DNA of 64,000 bases from Apis mellifera (Eukaryota > Arthropoda > Insecta > Hymenoptera > Apidae). The notes under the pieces were generated by a model. That model searched no databases, was not told the DNA's origin, and worked only from the letters and a program-made list of their open reading frames with translations. The stretch is taken from NCBI RefSeq assembly GCF_003254395.2, contig NC_037645.1:6005406-6069405 (forward strand). Reading direction: 5' to 3'. Within the stretch, counting starts at the first letter, position 1. Every line of letters begins with the position of its first letter. A program made the translations under genes and the position numbers. Shown here piece after piece: positions 38,581-48,830 of this stretch.

Positions 38581-38840
38581 TGGCCGAACGTATCGAGGAT
38601 TAATCATCCTATCATCTGGACGTAGTCATTAGCCAGAAGTCAGCCAGGGCCCGATTAATTCTCAATGCTTTTATTTCAACCACTTTGTCCTTGTCCGTGG
38701 CCGCGTACCTGGCACGTGTGCCTTTCTGGAATCGTAACAAAGTCCCCCACGGCCGTCGTACCTACGGGATACCGCCCTTTTCGTATAATTGCTTTGTTTA
38801 TCGTCCCCAATCAGGGCGCCGCTATTAGCATATAGGCGAA
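38581..38840. promoter_or_regulatory. Candidate regulatory island with GATTAAT cores and E-box
   Basis: A 260 bp GC-balanced block contains gaggattaatcatcc, cagggcccgattaattctc, CACGTG at 38713-38718 and cagggcgccgctattagcat. It is bounded on the right by pyrimidine-rich low complexity from about 38850. Among the islands in this window it looks most like a conserved developmental enhancer, but conservation was not tested. Confidence 0.3.
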
Positions 38841-38905
38841 CCCTGGCTCCCTTCCCCCTTTCCCTTTTTTCTTCCTTCCTTCCTTCCCTTCTTTTGTTTT
38901 CTTCT

Positions 38906-38927
38906 CTTCTTCTTCTTCTTCTTCTTC
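38906..38927. repeat. TTC trinucleotide microsatellite
   Basis: About seven TTC units inside a polypyrimidine tract running from about 38850 to 38940. Confidence 0.85.
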
Positions 38928-39699
38928 GTTTCTTCTCCTCCTAAACTTTCACGTTGAAATCTAGTCTAGGCTAAAAACTTGCTTGTCTTTCCTTAATTTC
39001 CCTTAACAACGTCCATCGTGTCTTTTAGATCGATCATTTTTGCTCAGAAGAGATTAGTTTAGATAAAAATATTCACTGTATATAATTTTCGATTCTTCTC
39101 GAATTGCGTACGCGGAACAATTAACATTTTCATAGCGTGACGTCGTCTTTGGTCATTTCATGTTTTTTTTCCAGAGTTTCTTAGACGATTCTTGGGAGAC
39201 GCTTTGCAGCGTCACCGAGAAATCAATTCCTCGCGAGGATGCATATTTTACGAGGCTCGGCTCCGTTCGAAACTCGATCGATCCATTCCTCTTCATCGTC
39301 GAAATGCGATTCACCTCTCGAAATCGAGATCGAAAAATTACATCGGATACAACGAATAATCGTGTAATTTCCTTCTTCGATTTCTAAGCGATCGATACGA
39401 AGGATGGAATTCATGGAATTGTGAAAAGTGAAAAATCGATCGGCAGATGCGAGGAGTAAGACGTTCCACGGCGTAGGCGGCAGGAATCAAAACGCTCGGA
39501 CGAGTGATTCAGCGAGAAGGGCGAAACACAAGGTGTGACGAACGAAAATGACACGGGGAGCTGGTTAAACCGGCGGGGCGAGGCGCTTATTGACGCCGCT
39601 TTCATCCCCGCAGCTGCATTCATCCTTGATCGAACTCATATTGACTCGCAGCTGATGTCGATAGCGCCAAGCAGAAAATTCCAATTCGACTCCCGATTT

Positions 39700-40770
39700 T
39701 AAATAATCGTTTTTGGAAAATTTATTTAAATCCCAATTTCAAAAACTTAAAATTCTACCAAGTAAGAAGATTCCTCTTCGATTCCAAAATTGTTCAAAAG
39801 AATTCTAAACGTTTCGATTTTTATCAGTATCCTTACCTAGAAAAAAAATAATCACTTGAAATTCCAAAAAACTTGAAATTCCACCTAGTAACAAGATTTT
39901 TCTTCGATTCCAAAATTGCAATTGTTCAAAAGAATTCTAAACGTTTCGATTTTTATCAGTATCTTTACCTAGAAAAAAAATAATCACTTGAAATTCCAAA
40001 AAACTTAAAATTCCACCGAGTAACAAGATTCTTCTTCGATTCCAAAATTGGAATTGTTAAAAAAATTCCAAACTTTTCAAGTTTGGTCAGTATCCTTACC
40101 TAGAAACACATTCCATTTTCAAATCCTAATTCCAAATAATCACTTGAAATTCCAAAAACTTAAAATTCTATCGCGTAAGAAAATTCCTCTTCGATTGCAA
40201 AATTGGGATTCTTAAAAAAATTCCAAACTTTTCGACTTTGGTTAATATTCTTATACCTACATACGTGTTCCAATTCATCCCTAATTCCAAATAATGATCC
40301 ATATAAATACAATAATTGCTTTAGAAAATTTATTCGAATCTCGATTCTAAGAAACTTAAAATTCCACCGAGTAAGAAGATTTTCGATTTTGATCAATATT
40401 TTTGATCTAGATACCTGTTCCAATTCATCCCCAATTCCAAATAATGATCCACGTATAATAATCGCTTTAGAAAATTTATTCGAATTCCAATTCCAAGTAC
40501 TTGAAATTCCATTTTTTCGATTGCAAAATTGGGATTACTCCAAAAATTCCAAATTTTTCGGTCAATATTTTTATACCTGTTCCAATTCATCCCCGATTCC
40601 AAATAATGATCCACGCCTATAATAATCGCCTTAGAAAATTTATTCGAATCCCAATTCCAAGTAATTAATCTAAATTCCAGCTAGCAAGAAGATTCCTGTT
40701 GGATCGCAAAATTGGTATTATTCCAAAAATTTCCAAAACTTTTCGACTTTGGTCCGTATCCTTGCCTAGA
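39700..40770. repeat. Tandem array, unit about 120-190 bp, seven to eight diverged copies
   Basis: Copies share aacttaaaattccaccgagt, aacaagattcttcttcgatt, ccaaaattg followed by a caaac or taaacg block, and gtatccttacctagaaa. Anchors occur near 39745, 39867, 40003, 40155, 40349, 40500 and 40670. Later copies gain a block reading ttccaattcatccc and caaataatgatccac. Chance reading frames here (for example 40203-40622) reflect the repeat. Confidence 0.85.
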
Positions 40771-43059
40771 AACACGTGTCGCGGTGACGAATAGTCCGCA
40801 TACCAGTATAACCGGAGTAACACGATCCCGAACGCGTGTAAAAGGAGCCCCCCGATTCGAGCCAAGTCGGCCAAAATTGCACGCCTGATCCTCACGAATC
40901 GGCGCGTTTCGTCGTATTCGTAATCGCGGCCTCCTTTGACATTCCTCTCACGCGGCGAGGGGCAACCGTGAGCGTTGCTACAGGTCGTTTCACGGTGATT
41001 CCCCGAGTGCCCGATCCGCGCAGGCTTGCGTAGAAAACCTGAAAGACGATCACGGTCGCCCGGCGTCCCGCCGTGGCCCGGGCCTCGTGTTACCTAGAGG
41101 CCTTCATTAGACTGACACTGATGGCGAATCGCCGCCACGAATCACGTAATCCTCTCCCCTCACGCTCTCCCTCTCCCATTTGCCGGATCGAAGGGGCATC
41201 AGGAGGGGGGGGAGGAGGAGGAGGCGAGCGCAACACGAGCCTCGGCTCCCTCGCGAGCCGAGGAGAAGTCCGATTCCACTCTGGGCCATTTCCACTCGAG
41301 CCACGACCTTTAATGAGAGGGTTCTTACCCGAGAGACGATTCCCCGCCATCTGTGATCCGTGTTCTCTCCCCCTTCTCTCCTCTGTGTGCTTTGTTTTCC
41401 CGGGAAAGGATCAGTGAAATGGATAGACGGACTTTGAAGTTTCGAAGTTGGACGCCGTTTCGCGAGAAAACAGGAAACGGATCTCGTTTCTTCCATCATT
41501 CGATGGATTATTGAACGCGTTGAAAAAGTATTATAATATGAATAGTTAGAAATTTGGAACGAAGTTGGTTTAAGTAAATCAGAGGCTATTACAATTGTTC
41601 AACATTTTTCGTATCTTTAACTTTGCAATTATTATTTCTTTCGAACGGTAAATTATCGAGGTATGGAAATAACTTTATTCGTGACTTGGACTAATAAATT
41701 TTGCCCATCACTTCGTCCCCGAACTGAACTACGTAATATGGATTTCTAGCGGGGATAATATATTTCAGTCGCAAGAAAAAAAGAAAAGAAAAGAGAAGGA
41801 AAAGTGAAATTGAGGAACGATTTCTCGTCCAAATATCTTATACGGCTCGTTCGAAATTCGTATCGAGCGTCCTCTCGATAAAATTCCGGATTGATGGCCG
41901 ATCGAACAGCGTTTTTTTTCTTCCTGGCGCAAGTTCGAAGCGAACTCGATTTGGCGCAGCTGTACTCTTTCGAATATTCGGGAAAGAGCGCCCCTCTCGC
42001 GGATACCGTGAGACGCGCCAGCTGCTGGAGGTGGATGATAGATTTACGGCGAATCATTTTACACGGCTATTTGGGATACGCCGCGCCAAGAAATATTATC
42101 GACGTTAACTCTCGAAAAGCGACGGCGAGAGGGCACAAAGAGAATGTTGAAACGCGATATCGTGTCGCCTCAACCCGTTTTTCAGGCTTTCCTCCCGTTA
42201 ACCTGCCTCGTTTCGTCGCGGCGTCTCTCGCCGTGGATACGCTTGTCACGCTTCGTATAAAATGTTTAAAAAAAAAAAAAGAACGGAAGAATCTTCGTCG
42301 ATGTTTACTTTGTCCCGTTAACCGTTTGTTTCTTTGAGATACTCTTTCGAACGTTTCGTTCATTGCCGGCATCGAAATCTCCATTTTTTCAGAAACCATT
42401 TTGATCGAGGCTTGGATAGGATTATCTCCAAGATTAAAAGAGTAAGTTTTAAAATGAAAAGAATTTCGCACAATTATGCTTATGTACATTCTAGAGATTT
42501 CTAAAGATCGTCTTTAAATTGTAAATGAAATGCTTATATATCCGTTTTCTGTGATTCCAAAATCATAAAATCACTCAAAACAGACAAAAATTGAAAAATC
42601 TTGCTTGAAAAAATTATATCTCGCTCAATCCGAGATATAACAATAAGAAAACGGACAAAGAATTTCGTACAATTCAAGCTTATCGATGTCTTTAAATAAA
42701 ATATTGCTGTTACGAAATGTAAAATATTATATCACAAAAGATGGAACATGATTCCAAAATATCTTTCAATCCGACATATGAGTAATAAGAAAACGAGGAA
42801 TGAAAAGATCGTTAAAAAAAACTGTATAATTAAAAACATCCTACCACTTTTATCCCCGAATCGTAAATATACTCCTAACCCTTTCATAACTCTTCCTACA
42901 AATTTATAAATTCCTCAAGATTCACGCAACCCGACTATATCTCTCTCTCTCTCTCTTCCCATCTCCATGCTCAATCGAACAACAATCGAATCCTTCCGAT
43001 CCGTCGAGGCATCGGATTAATCCTCCTCCCTCCCCAAAGCGGAGTCTTTCCTCGGCGAG

Positions 43060-44170
43060 GGAACACGAGATCATCGAGATCCGTTCGCGCATCGGTCCGT
43101 TGAAGCGTCGAATCGGTGGCGAGAGGAAGTTCGAGCAGAAGAAGAAGAAGGAGGAGAAGAAGGAGGAGGGGGTCGGCATAAGCGCACAGAAGCGTAGGCG
43201 ACGGCTTCTAACCGGGCCGACAGCGCCCCGGATCTTCCGGGCGAGCGAGCGTGATCGCGGGCCGCGGGCAGCCGGGCCACGGATGCCGATCGATCTGCGT
43301 GCACGGGGGGGGTCGAGGGGGCCGATCAACGGGGGCCCGCTTTCCCACGAAACCACGTCCACCAGGGGAAGGCAGCGGAGGAGAAAACACGGAGGGAAGA
43401 ATAAAAGATGAAGAGAGAGCAGGCGGCGAGGAGGAGGAGGAGGAGGTAGGAAGATTGCGGCGGGAGGGGACTCGAGACGAATTCCACAAAATCTGCCTGA
43501 GAGAAAGAGAAAGGGAAAGAAGAAGAGAGAGAGAAAGAGAGAGTGGAAGAGGAGGTGGTCGAAAAGAAAAGAAGAAAAAGAAAAGGAGAAAATCGCGTGT
43601 GTCTCGAGTGTCGGGTCGAGGAGCGGGCGGAACGAGACGGCGAAAAGTGACGTGAAGTTGCGGCGCGACGTGGTGCATACATATACAAACGAACGTTTTT
43701 CGCTTTGGGATGTTCGGGTGGGGGGGAGGGGGATTTTCGAGCGTAACCCGGCAGCCGCGTTCAGCGGCGGCTCAGCTTTCATTTCGGGGCCCGACGACCA
43801 CGGGCCCCGAAAAACGACCGAGAAGTTTCTCGGCCGAGCGCGCCACCGAGCGGACACAGGGCCCGCTCCCCTCCTCCTCCTCCTCCTCCTTCTCCTCCTC
43901 CCCTTCCTCCCCTCCCGCCTTTTTGTGCCCGCGTCGAGCCCGACCCACGGACCCATCGGTAAGTGAACCGATGTTTGCACCTTCCGTGCGGTCAGCCACC
44001 GGGGCCATGGCGGACAGTCGCTTTTAAAAAGACTGTCCAACTTAAAATAAACGAAACCGCAAGGGTATCGGTGCGCTCGGCCAACGGGGCCCCGGACCGG
44101 CCAACGCCCGTTTCTCGTTTCTCTCGGCAGCGTTGGAAACCGATCGAATTCCTCCCAAAACTGCCAATTT
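43060..44170. promoter_or_regulatory. CpG-dense GC-rich island, candidate alternative promoter region
   Basis: About 1.1 kb is markedly GC-rich, with purine-rich GGA tracts (43427-43447), a CCT tract (43870-43920) and a 12 bp arm hairpin at 43782-43812. On the plus strand, GTAAGTGA at 43959-43966 is an excellent 5' splice site at the end of the densest part. All six frames are mostly open because of composition, including a 372-codon minus frame made of R/S/P/F runs. A transcription start for a long spineless isoform (minus) or a divergent non-coding RNA (plus) is possible but unproven. Confidence 0.3.
43782..43812. other. Inverted repeat (12 bp perfect arms, 7 nt loop)
   Basis: tttcggggcccg (43782-43793) and cgggccccgaaa (43801-43812) are exact reverse complements around acgacca. 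The stem is very GC-rich and would be stable in RNA from either strand. Confidence 0.85.
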
Positions 44171-45229
44171 TTCTTTCCGTTTCGTGTTCTTCTTCTCCCT
44201 CCCTCCCTTTCTCTCTCTCTTTTGAGATTTCGGACGAGTGGAACAAAGTAGATATAATTGGATGGTATAAGGAATTGTCCTATAAGACGGTTATAACGTT
44301 AGAATTTTAAAGGTGTATAAATTTAGATTTAAATATCGGAATTTTTTAGATGTCTCGACGTTTAAGCGAGAGATTATTCTTCGTTGTGACGCTCGAAGGA
44401 TAATTCGAAATACCTCTCCCGTTCGATCAAAAGTCCGTGAAGATAGAATCGAGAAGGAGCAGATCGTAGATCGGCGCCTCTCACGGCATCCCCGTGGAAT
44501 CCCGCTAGATCAGCGCGCAACACGGTCGCGGCTGATTTGTCTCACGATCCGTCACGCCGCTTTTTGCCACCCGATCCGTGATTCCGACCGGGAAATCGCG
44601 GCGAACCGATGGCCTCCGACGTCCTTGCCGCTCATCTTCCGTTCCCCCGTTTTCGAGGAAGAAACCGAGCCGCGGCCGTCCCTGATGGAATATTAGCGAG
44701 CTCGTTACCGTCCTAGGGGCGATCATCAGCAACGATCATCATATTTTAGCTTGATATCCGCCGATTTACCTTGACGCCATGCCGCGAGATGGTAATCGAT
44801 ACGACGACCGCGATTCGGTCTGCCTTTGTCCTCCCTTTCGGAAGGCAGCGGGGAACGATACTCTAAAAACGAGACGCCGCGAGATTCTTGCGAACAGTTG
44901 TTTTGCCCGTCCAGGCTTCGATTTTCGAGAAACGAAACGTACTTCCTTTCCCACTCGTGGGAAACGCGACATTTCTGCAGATGCGAGCAGATGATGATAT
45001 CGTCGAGAGGGGACAAAAAGAGCGTTTGTAAGAAAGAAAAATTTCCAAATCTATATATATATACACAATCAATATTTTTAATTAAACTATTTAAATTTAA
45101 TTTAATTTTTTGTGTTATTTATTTAAATAAAATAAAGTTTCGAAAATATTAAATTTAGGGGAATTCAATGTATCAATAATACAAAATATTCAACTAAAAC
45201 CCCATTTTTAATTTTAAATCTCTCTCTCT

Positions 45230-45231
<2 letters not shown>

Positions 45232-45312
<81 letters not shown>
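45232..45312. repeat. Compound TA and GA microsatellite
   Basis: About 27 TA units (45232-45286) run directly into about 13 GA units (to 45312). A short CT run precedes it at 45220-45230. Confidence 0.95.
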
Positions 45313-45999
45313 TTCTTTGTGTAATTGTAGTGTTTTGAAACCGGTCGAATATTCGATCATTATCGAAGATTTTTGAAAGACGATTCGAGTTCTTATATCG
45401 CGACGAGATATATTCGAAAATTCTCGCATTTAGGAATTAAGGTATAATTACAGGTTGTTCGTCATTGTAATAAAGGAAGGATAATTAGAACGCCAACTGA
45501 TATCTCCTGGGATTACATTAATTTCTATTTCTGCTTTCTCTTCTGTCGTTCAAAAGGGGACAAAGTTTGCGAATAAACCGCACCCATGAACATCACTGAA
45601 CTAGACCTATATTTTCCATTTTTTCTTTCCATCTACAAAACGAGCAATCTAATACTCTCTCTCTCTCTCTTTGAAAATTGGCATTGACACATCAAAACTC
45701 CAAACAATTGCACTCAAGTAAGTGGAAATCTTCCTCTCCCCCCACCAATTATCGAAATTGCTGCCAAGGATTTTATTACACTTCCGCCTCCTTCCGCATC
45801 GCATCAATGTAAACGAAAGCAATGCAACGAAAGTCGAATTCGTTCACCCGTGTTCACGGGTCATGAGCACGATCTGGAAGGGAAGGGAGGGTTGCGGCCG
45901 GCAACCCCTGCGTCGATTCGCCGCTAGTCTTTTCGCCCGACCGTTGGTTTGTCCATCTAGCCGGCAACATTTCGGCCCCCTTCGGACAGTAGGAGCGGA

Positions 46000-46024
46000 C
46001 AGAGAGAGAGAGAGAGAGAGAGAA
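46000..46024. repeat. GA dinucleotide microsatellite
   Basis: About eleven AG units. Confidence 0.9.
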
Positions 46025-46716
46025 AGGGGAACAGGGAGGGCCAGGTGGTGATGCGATGATGCGATCGCGCCATATGCTGCGCCCTCTAGGGGACTCGGCG
46101 TATACGCGCCTACTAATTAATTCCCAGGCCTTTGTTCTAGCGGACAACACGGGCGAAATTACTCCTGGAACCTTAGCTTTTTTTAGACGCCAGTCTACGC
46201 CACCGATTGTTAGACACAATTAACCGTGCTTCCGATATTGGCCTTTTTCTTTTTCTTTTTTCTTTTTTTTCACGATGCGCTTTTCAAGACTTGGTACTTA
46301 GGAAAAACTTGAGGAAAAGTAAAGGGGAGAGAAATATTATTCCAAAATTTACGAATTTGTTCTAAACAACAGAGGGCTATCTTTGTAATAAGAGGATTGA
46401 TCGATGGAGATCGGATAGAAAAAAGTATGGCATATTTCGTGGATTATAATCACTCGAAACGCACTCGCGTTAATTACATTACTTATACCGCTTAAAGCGA
46501 GTGTTTCAAATCTATTCCATTCGAGAAATCTGCACGAGGATCCACGAGCTATATTCGAGGGGATCCCTCTTCGGATCGAAGAGGCGAGGAGGATTTCGAA
46601 GAAAATCGAATCTCGCAAATAATCGGAGGATCGGGCCATTGACTGCCACGCGAGCCAATTAAATATCCATCGACTCGTTCGAAAGAGGAAAGGCAAACGT
46701 TCCTATCGTTTTTCAC

Positions 46717-46753
46717 TGTGTGTGTCTATGTGTGTGTGTGTGTGTGTGTGTGT
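46717..46753. repeat. GT dinucleotide microsatellite
   Basis: About 17 GT units with one interruption (ctatg). Confidence 0.95.
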
Positions 46754-47159
46754 AGTAGCTACCACCACGTGAGAGAGGATCACGAGATCGTTGAGAGAGT
46801 AGGAATAGAAACGCGTATATAACACGAGGGGTGGGGGAGGATTGTGTCTAGGGACCAAGTGGCGGAGGGGGCACAAGTGGCACAACATGGTGGTGAAACA
46901 GGGGAGGCGAATGACTGGTGTCGGTTACACGGACTGGCACTGCACCCCCTGTTTCGTTCACCTACTACCCGCTACCCCTGCGGTTACCTGCCAACCCCCC
47001 TCTTCTCCCCAAGCTCCCGCTCCCCCCCTCGCCACCCGTGGAAACGATGTATTTATATTTCTATATACGTTCATCGTTTGACCCACCGCGTATGTACGAT
47101 ACCACCCTCCCCGATCCCCGTCATTAAGGGCGCTAATCGCTTCCACGGAACGAGGCTGC

Positions 47160-48420
47160 GTTTCTCTTCGACGAAAAGATGCTCCTTGGCGGATCCTTCA
47201 TTCCTGAGAATGATAAAATTTATTCTATATTATCCTATTTTTGAAAATTGAACTCGAGGGAAGCGTGTAACAATCAAAGATAAACAGTTGTATATTGAAT
47301 AAATTAATGAGATTCGAAAAATTATCGGAGAGATTCAAAGAAACGCTATTGCTTGAGAAGAGTTTTTTCTTCTTTCGAAAGAAGCCACAACAATTATTAA
47401 CTTTAAAATGAGTGATAAAATTAATTAGATTCTAAAAATTATCGGAGAGATATTTAAGGAAATCGAAAGAATTTCTTTCGACGAGAGGATGTTGCTTGGA
47501 TCTTTTATTTGCGAGGACGATAAAATTTATTCGTTTAGAAATTGGACTCAAGGGAAGCGTGTAACAATCAAAGAGTAGATAAATAGTTGTACCTTGGATA
47601 AATTAATGAGATTCGAAAAATTATTAACAATCAAAGAGTAGATAAATAGTTGTACCTTGGATAAATTAATGAGATTCGAAAAATTATTAACAATCAAAGA
47701 GTAGATAAATAGTTGTACCTTGGATAAATTAATGAGATTCGAAAAATTATCGGAGAGATTTAAAGAAACGCTGTTGGGAAGTTTCTTCTTTCGAAAAGAA
47801 GAAAAAATGTTGGACTTGATGAACTCGAGAGAAGCCACAATTATTAACTTTAGAACGAGTGATAAACCTCGAAATTGATGAGATTCGGAAAATTATCGGA
47901 GAGATATTTAAGGAAAAACGAAAGAATTTTTTTCGACGACAAAGAAATGTTGCTTGGATCTTTTATTTGCGAGGACGATAAAATTTATTCGTCTAGAAAT
48001 TGAAAATTCGAGGGAAGCGTGTAACTATTAATGAATAGTATAAACTGTTGTACCCTGGAGCAATAAATTAATGAGATTCAAAAAATTCAAGGAAACGCTG
48101 TTGAGGAAAGTTTCTTCTTTCGACGAAAAGATGGACTTGATGGACTCGAGAGAAGCCACAATTATTAATTTTAGAACGAGTGATGAATTTCGATAGAAAA
48201 TTGATGAGATTCAGAAAATTATCAGAGAGATACTTAAGGAAAAACGAAAGAATTTCCTTCGACGAGAGGATGTTGCTTGGATCTTTTATTTGCGAGGACA
48301 AAATTTACTCGCCTAAAAATTGTATAAACAGTTATTATATACTTTAAAGGGAGCGATAAATGGAAAATTGATAAGAATCGGAAAATTATACGGTTATTAT
48401 CGGAGAGAATATGTCGAAGA
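47160..48420. repeat. Complex tandem array, large unit about 310-460 bp, about four copies
   Basis: Each copy carries, in order, ttgcttggatcttttatttg with cgaggacgataaaatttatt, gggaagcgtgtaac, aaattaatgagattcgaaaa, a ggaaacgctgttg block, cgagagaagccacaattatt and ggagagatatttaagg. The first copy (from 47160) is the most diverged. A separate 63 bp repeat is nested inside. Confidence 0.85.
47563..47750. repeat. Perfect 63 bp tandem repeat, three copies
   Basis: Copies start at 47563, 47626 and 47689 with aacaatcaaagagtagataa and are essentially identical. The period is divisible by three, so the minus strand reads a 21-residue repeat (NNFSNLINLSKVQLFIYSLIV), which is not evidence of coding. Near-identity indicates a recent local expansion. 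Confidence 0.97.
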
Positions 48421-48429
48421 AGGAAACAG

Positions 48430-48830
48430 AGGAAAGGAGTGACGGTGTCGGGTAGACAAGAGCCGGGATGGAGCGTGAAGAGCCGACACCGAGGTCCGAA
48501 TGGGATGGCCGTGACCTTTGATCGTGGAACTAATCCAAAGTACGCGTATCATGACGGCATCACGGCGCATTAAATGCGCCGTGTGAAGTCACCGGTTGAT
48601 CGATGACGATTATTAGTCAGTGGACCGGGCGGACGTCACAAAAGGGCCCGGCCTTTAAATAATCGGGCGACTCTTGACGAGCGATTAAAGGTTCTGTCTC
48701 ATCGCCCCTCGCTATTCCAACCAGGAGATTGATGCCCGACCGTCCGACAAGCTGCGAGAAGAATCAGAAAGATATTGCATCCTGTTCAAACGTGTCCTGC
48801 ACAGCGACACGTCCGCCTTAAACGTCCTCT
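48430..48830. promoter_or_regulatory. Candidate regulatory island containing a 23 bp palindrome
   Basis: A GC-balanced block follows the repeat array. It includes gtgacctttgatcgtggaac, the palindrome at 48561-48583, caccggttgatcgatgacg, gattattagtcag and a gacgtcac CRE-type core near 48634. No plausible reading frame. Enhancer function is inferred from its character and its position in a spineless intron. Confidence 0.3.
48561..48583. other. Perfect palindrome (10 bp arms, 3 nt centre)
   Basis: cacggcgcat (48561-48570) is the exact reverse complement of atgcgccgtg (48574-48583) around taa. A symmetric protein-binding site or an RNA stem-loop are both possible. Confidence 0.9.

Noticed and set aside
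41891..42337. 148-codon plus frame
   Set aside because: Only partly balanced composition, ends in a poly-A derived lysine run, and has overlapping open frames on the other strand.
42922..44040. 372-codon open frame on the minus strand, the longest in the window
   Set aside because: It consists of R, S, P and F runs produced by GGA/CCT tracts in a GC-rich island. All other frames there are open as well, and no domain or splice context supports it.
47548..47838. Minus frame with a 21-residue repeat
   Set aside because: The repeat arises from the 63 bp DNA tandem repeat, whose period happens to be divisible by three.
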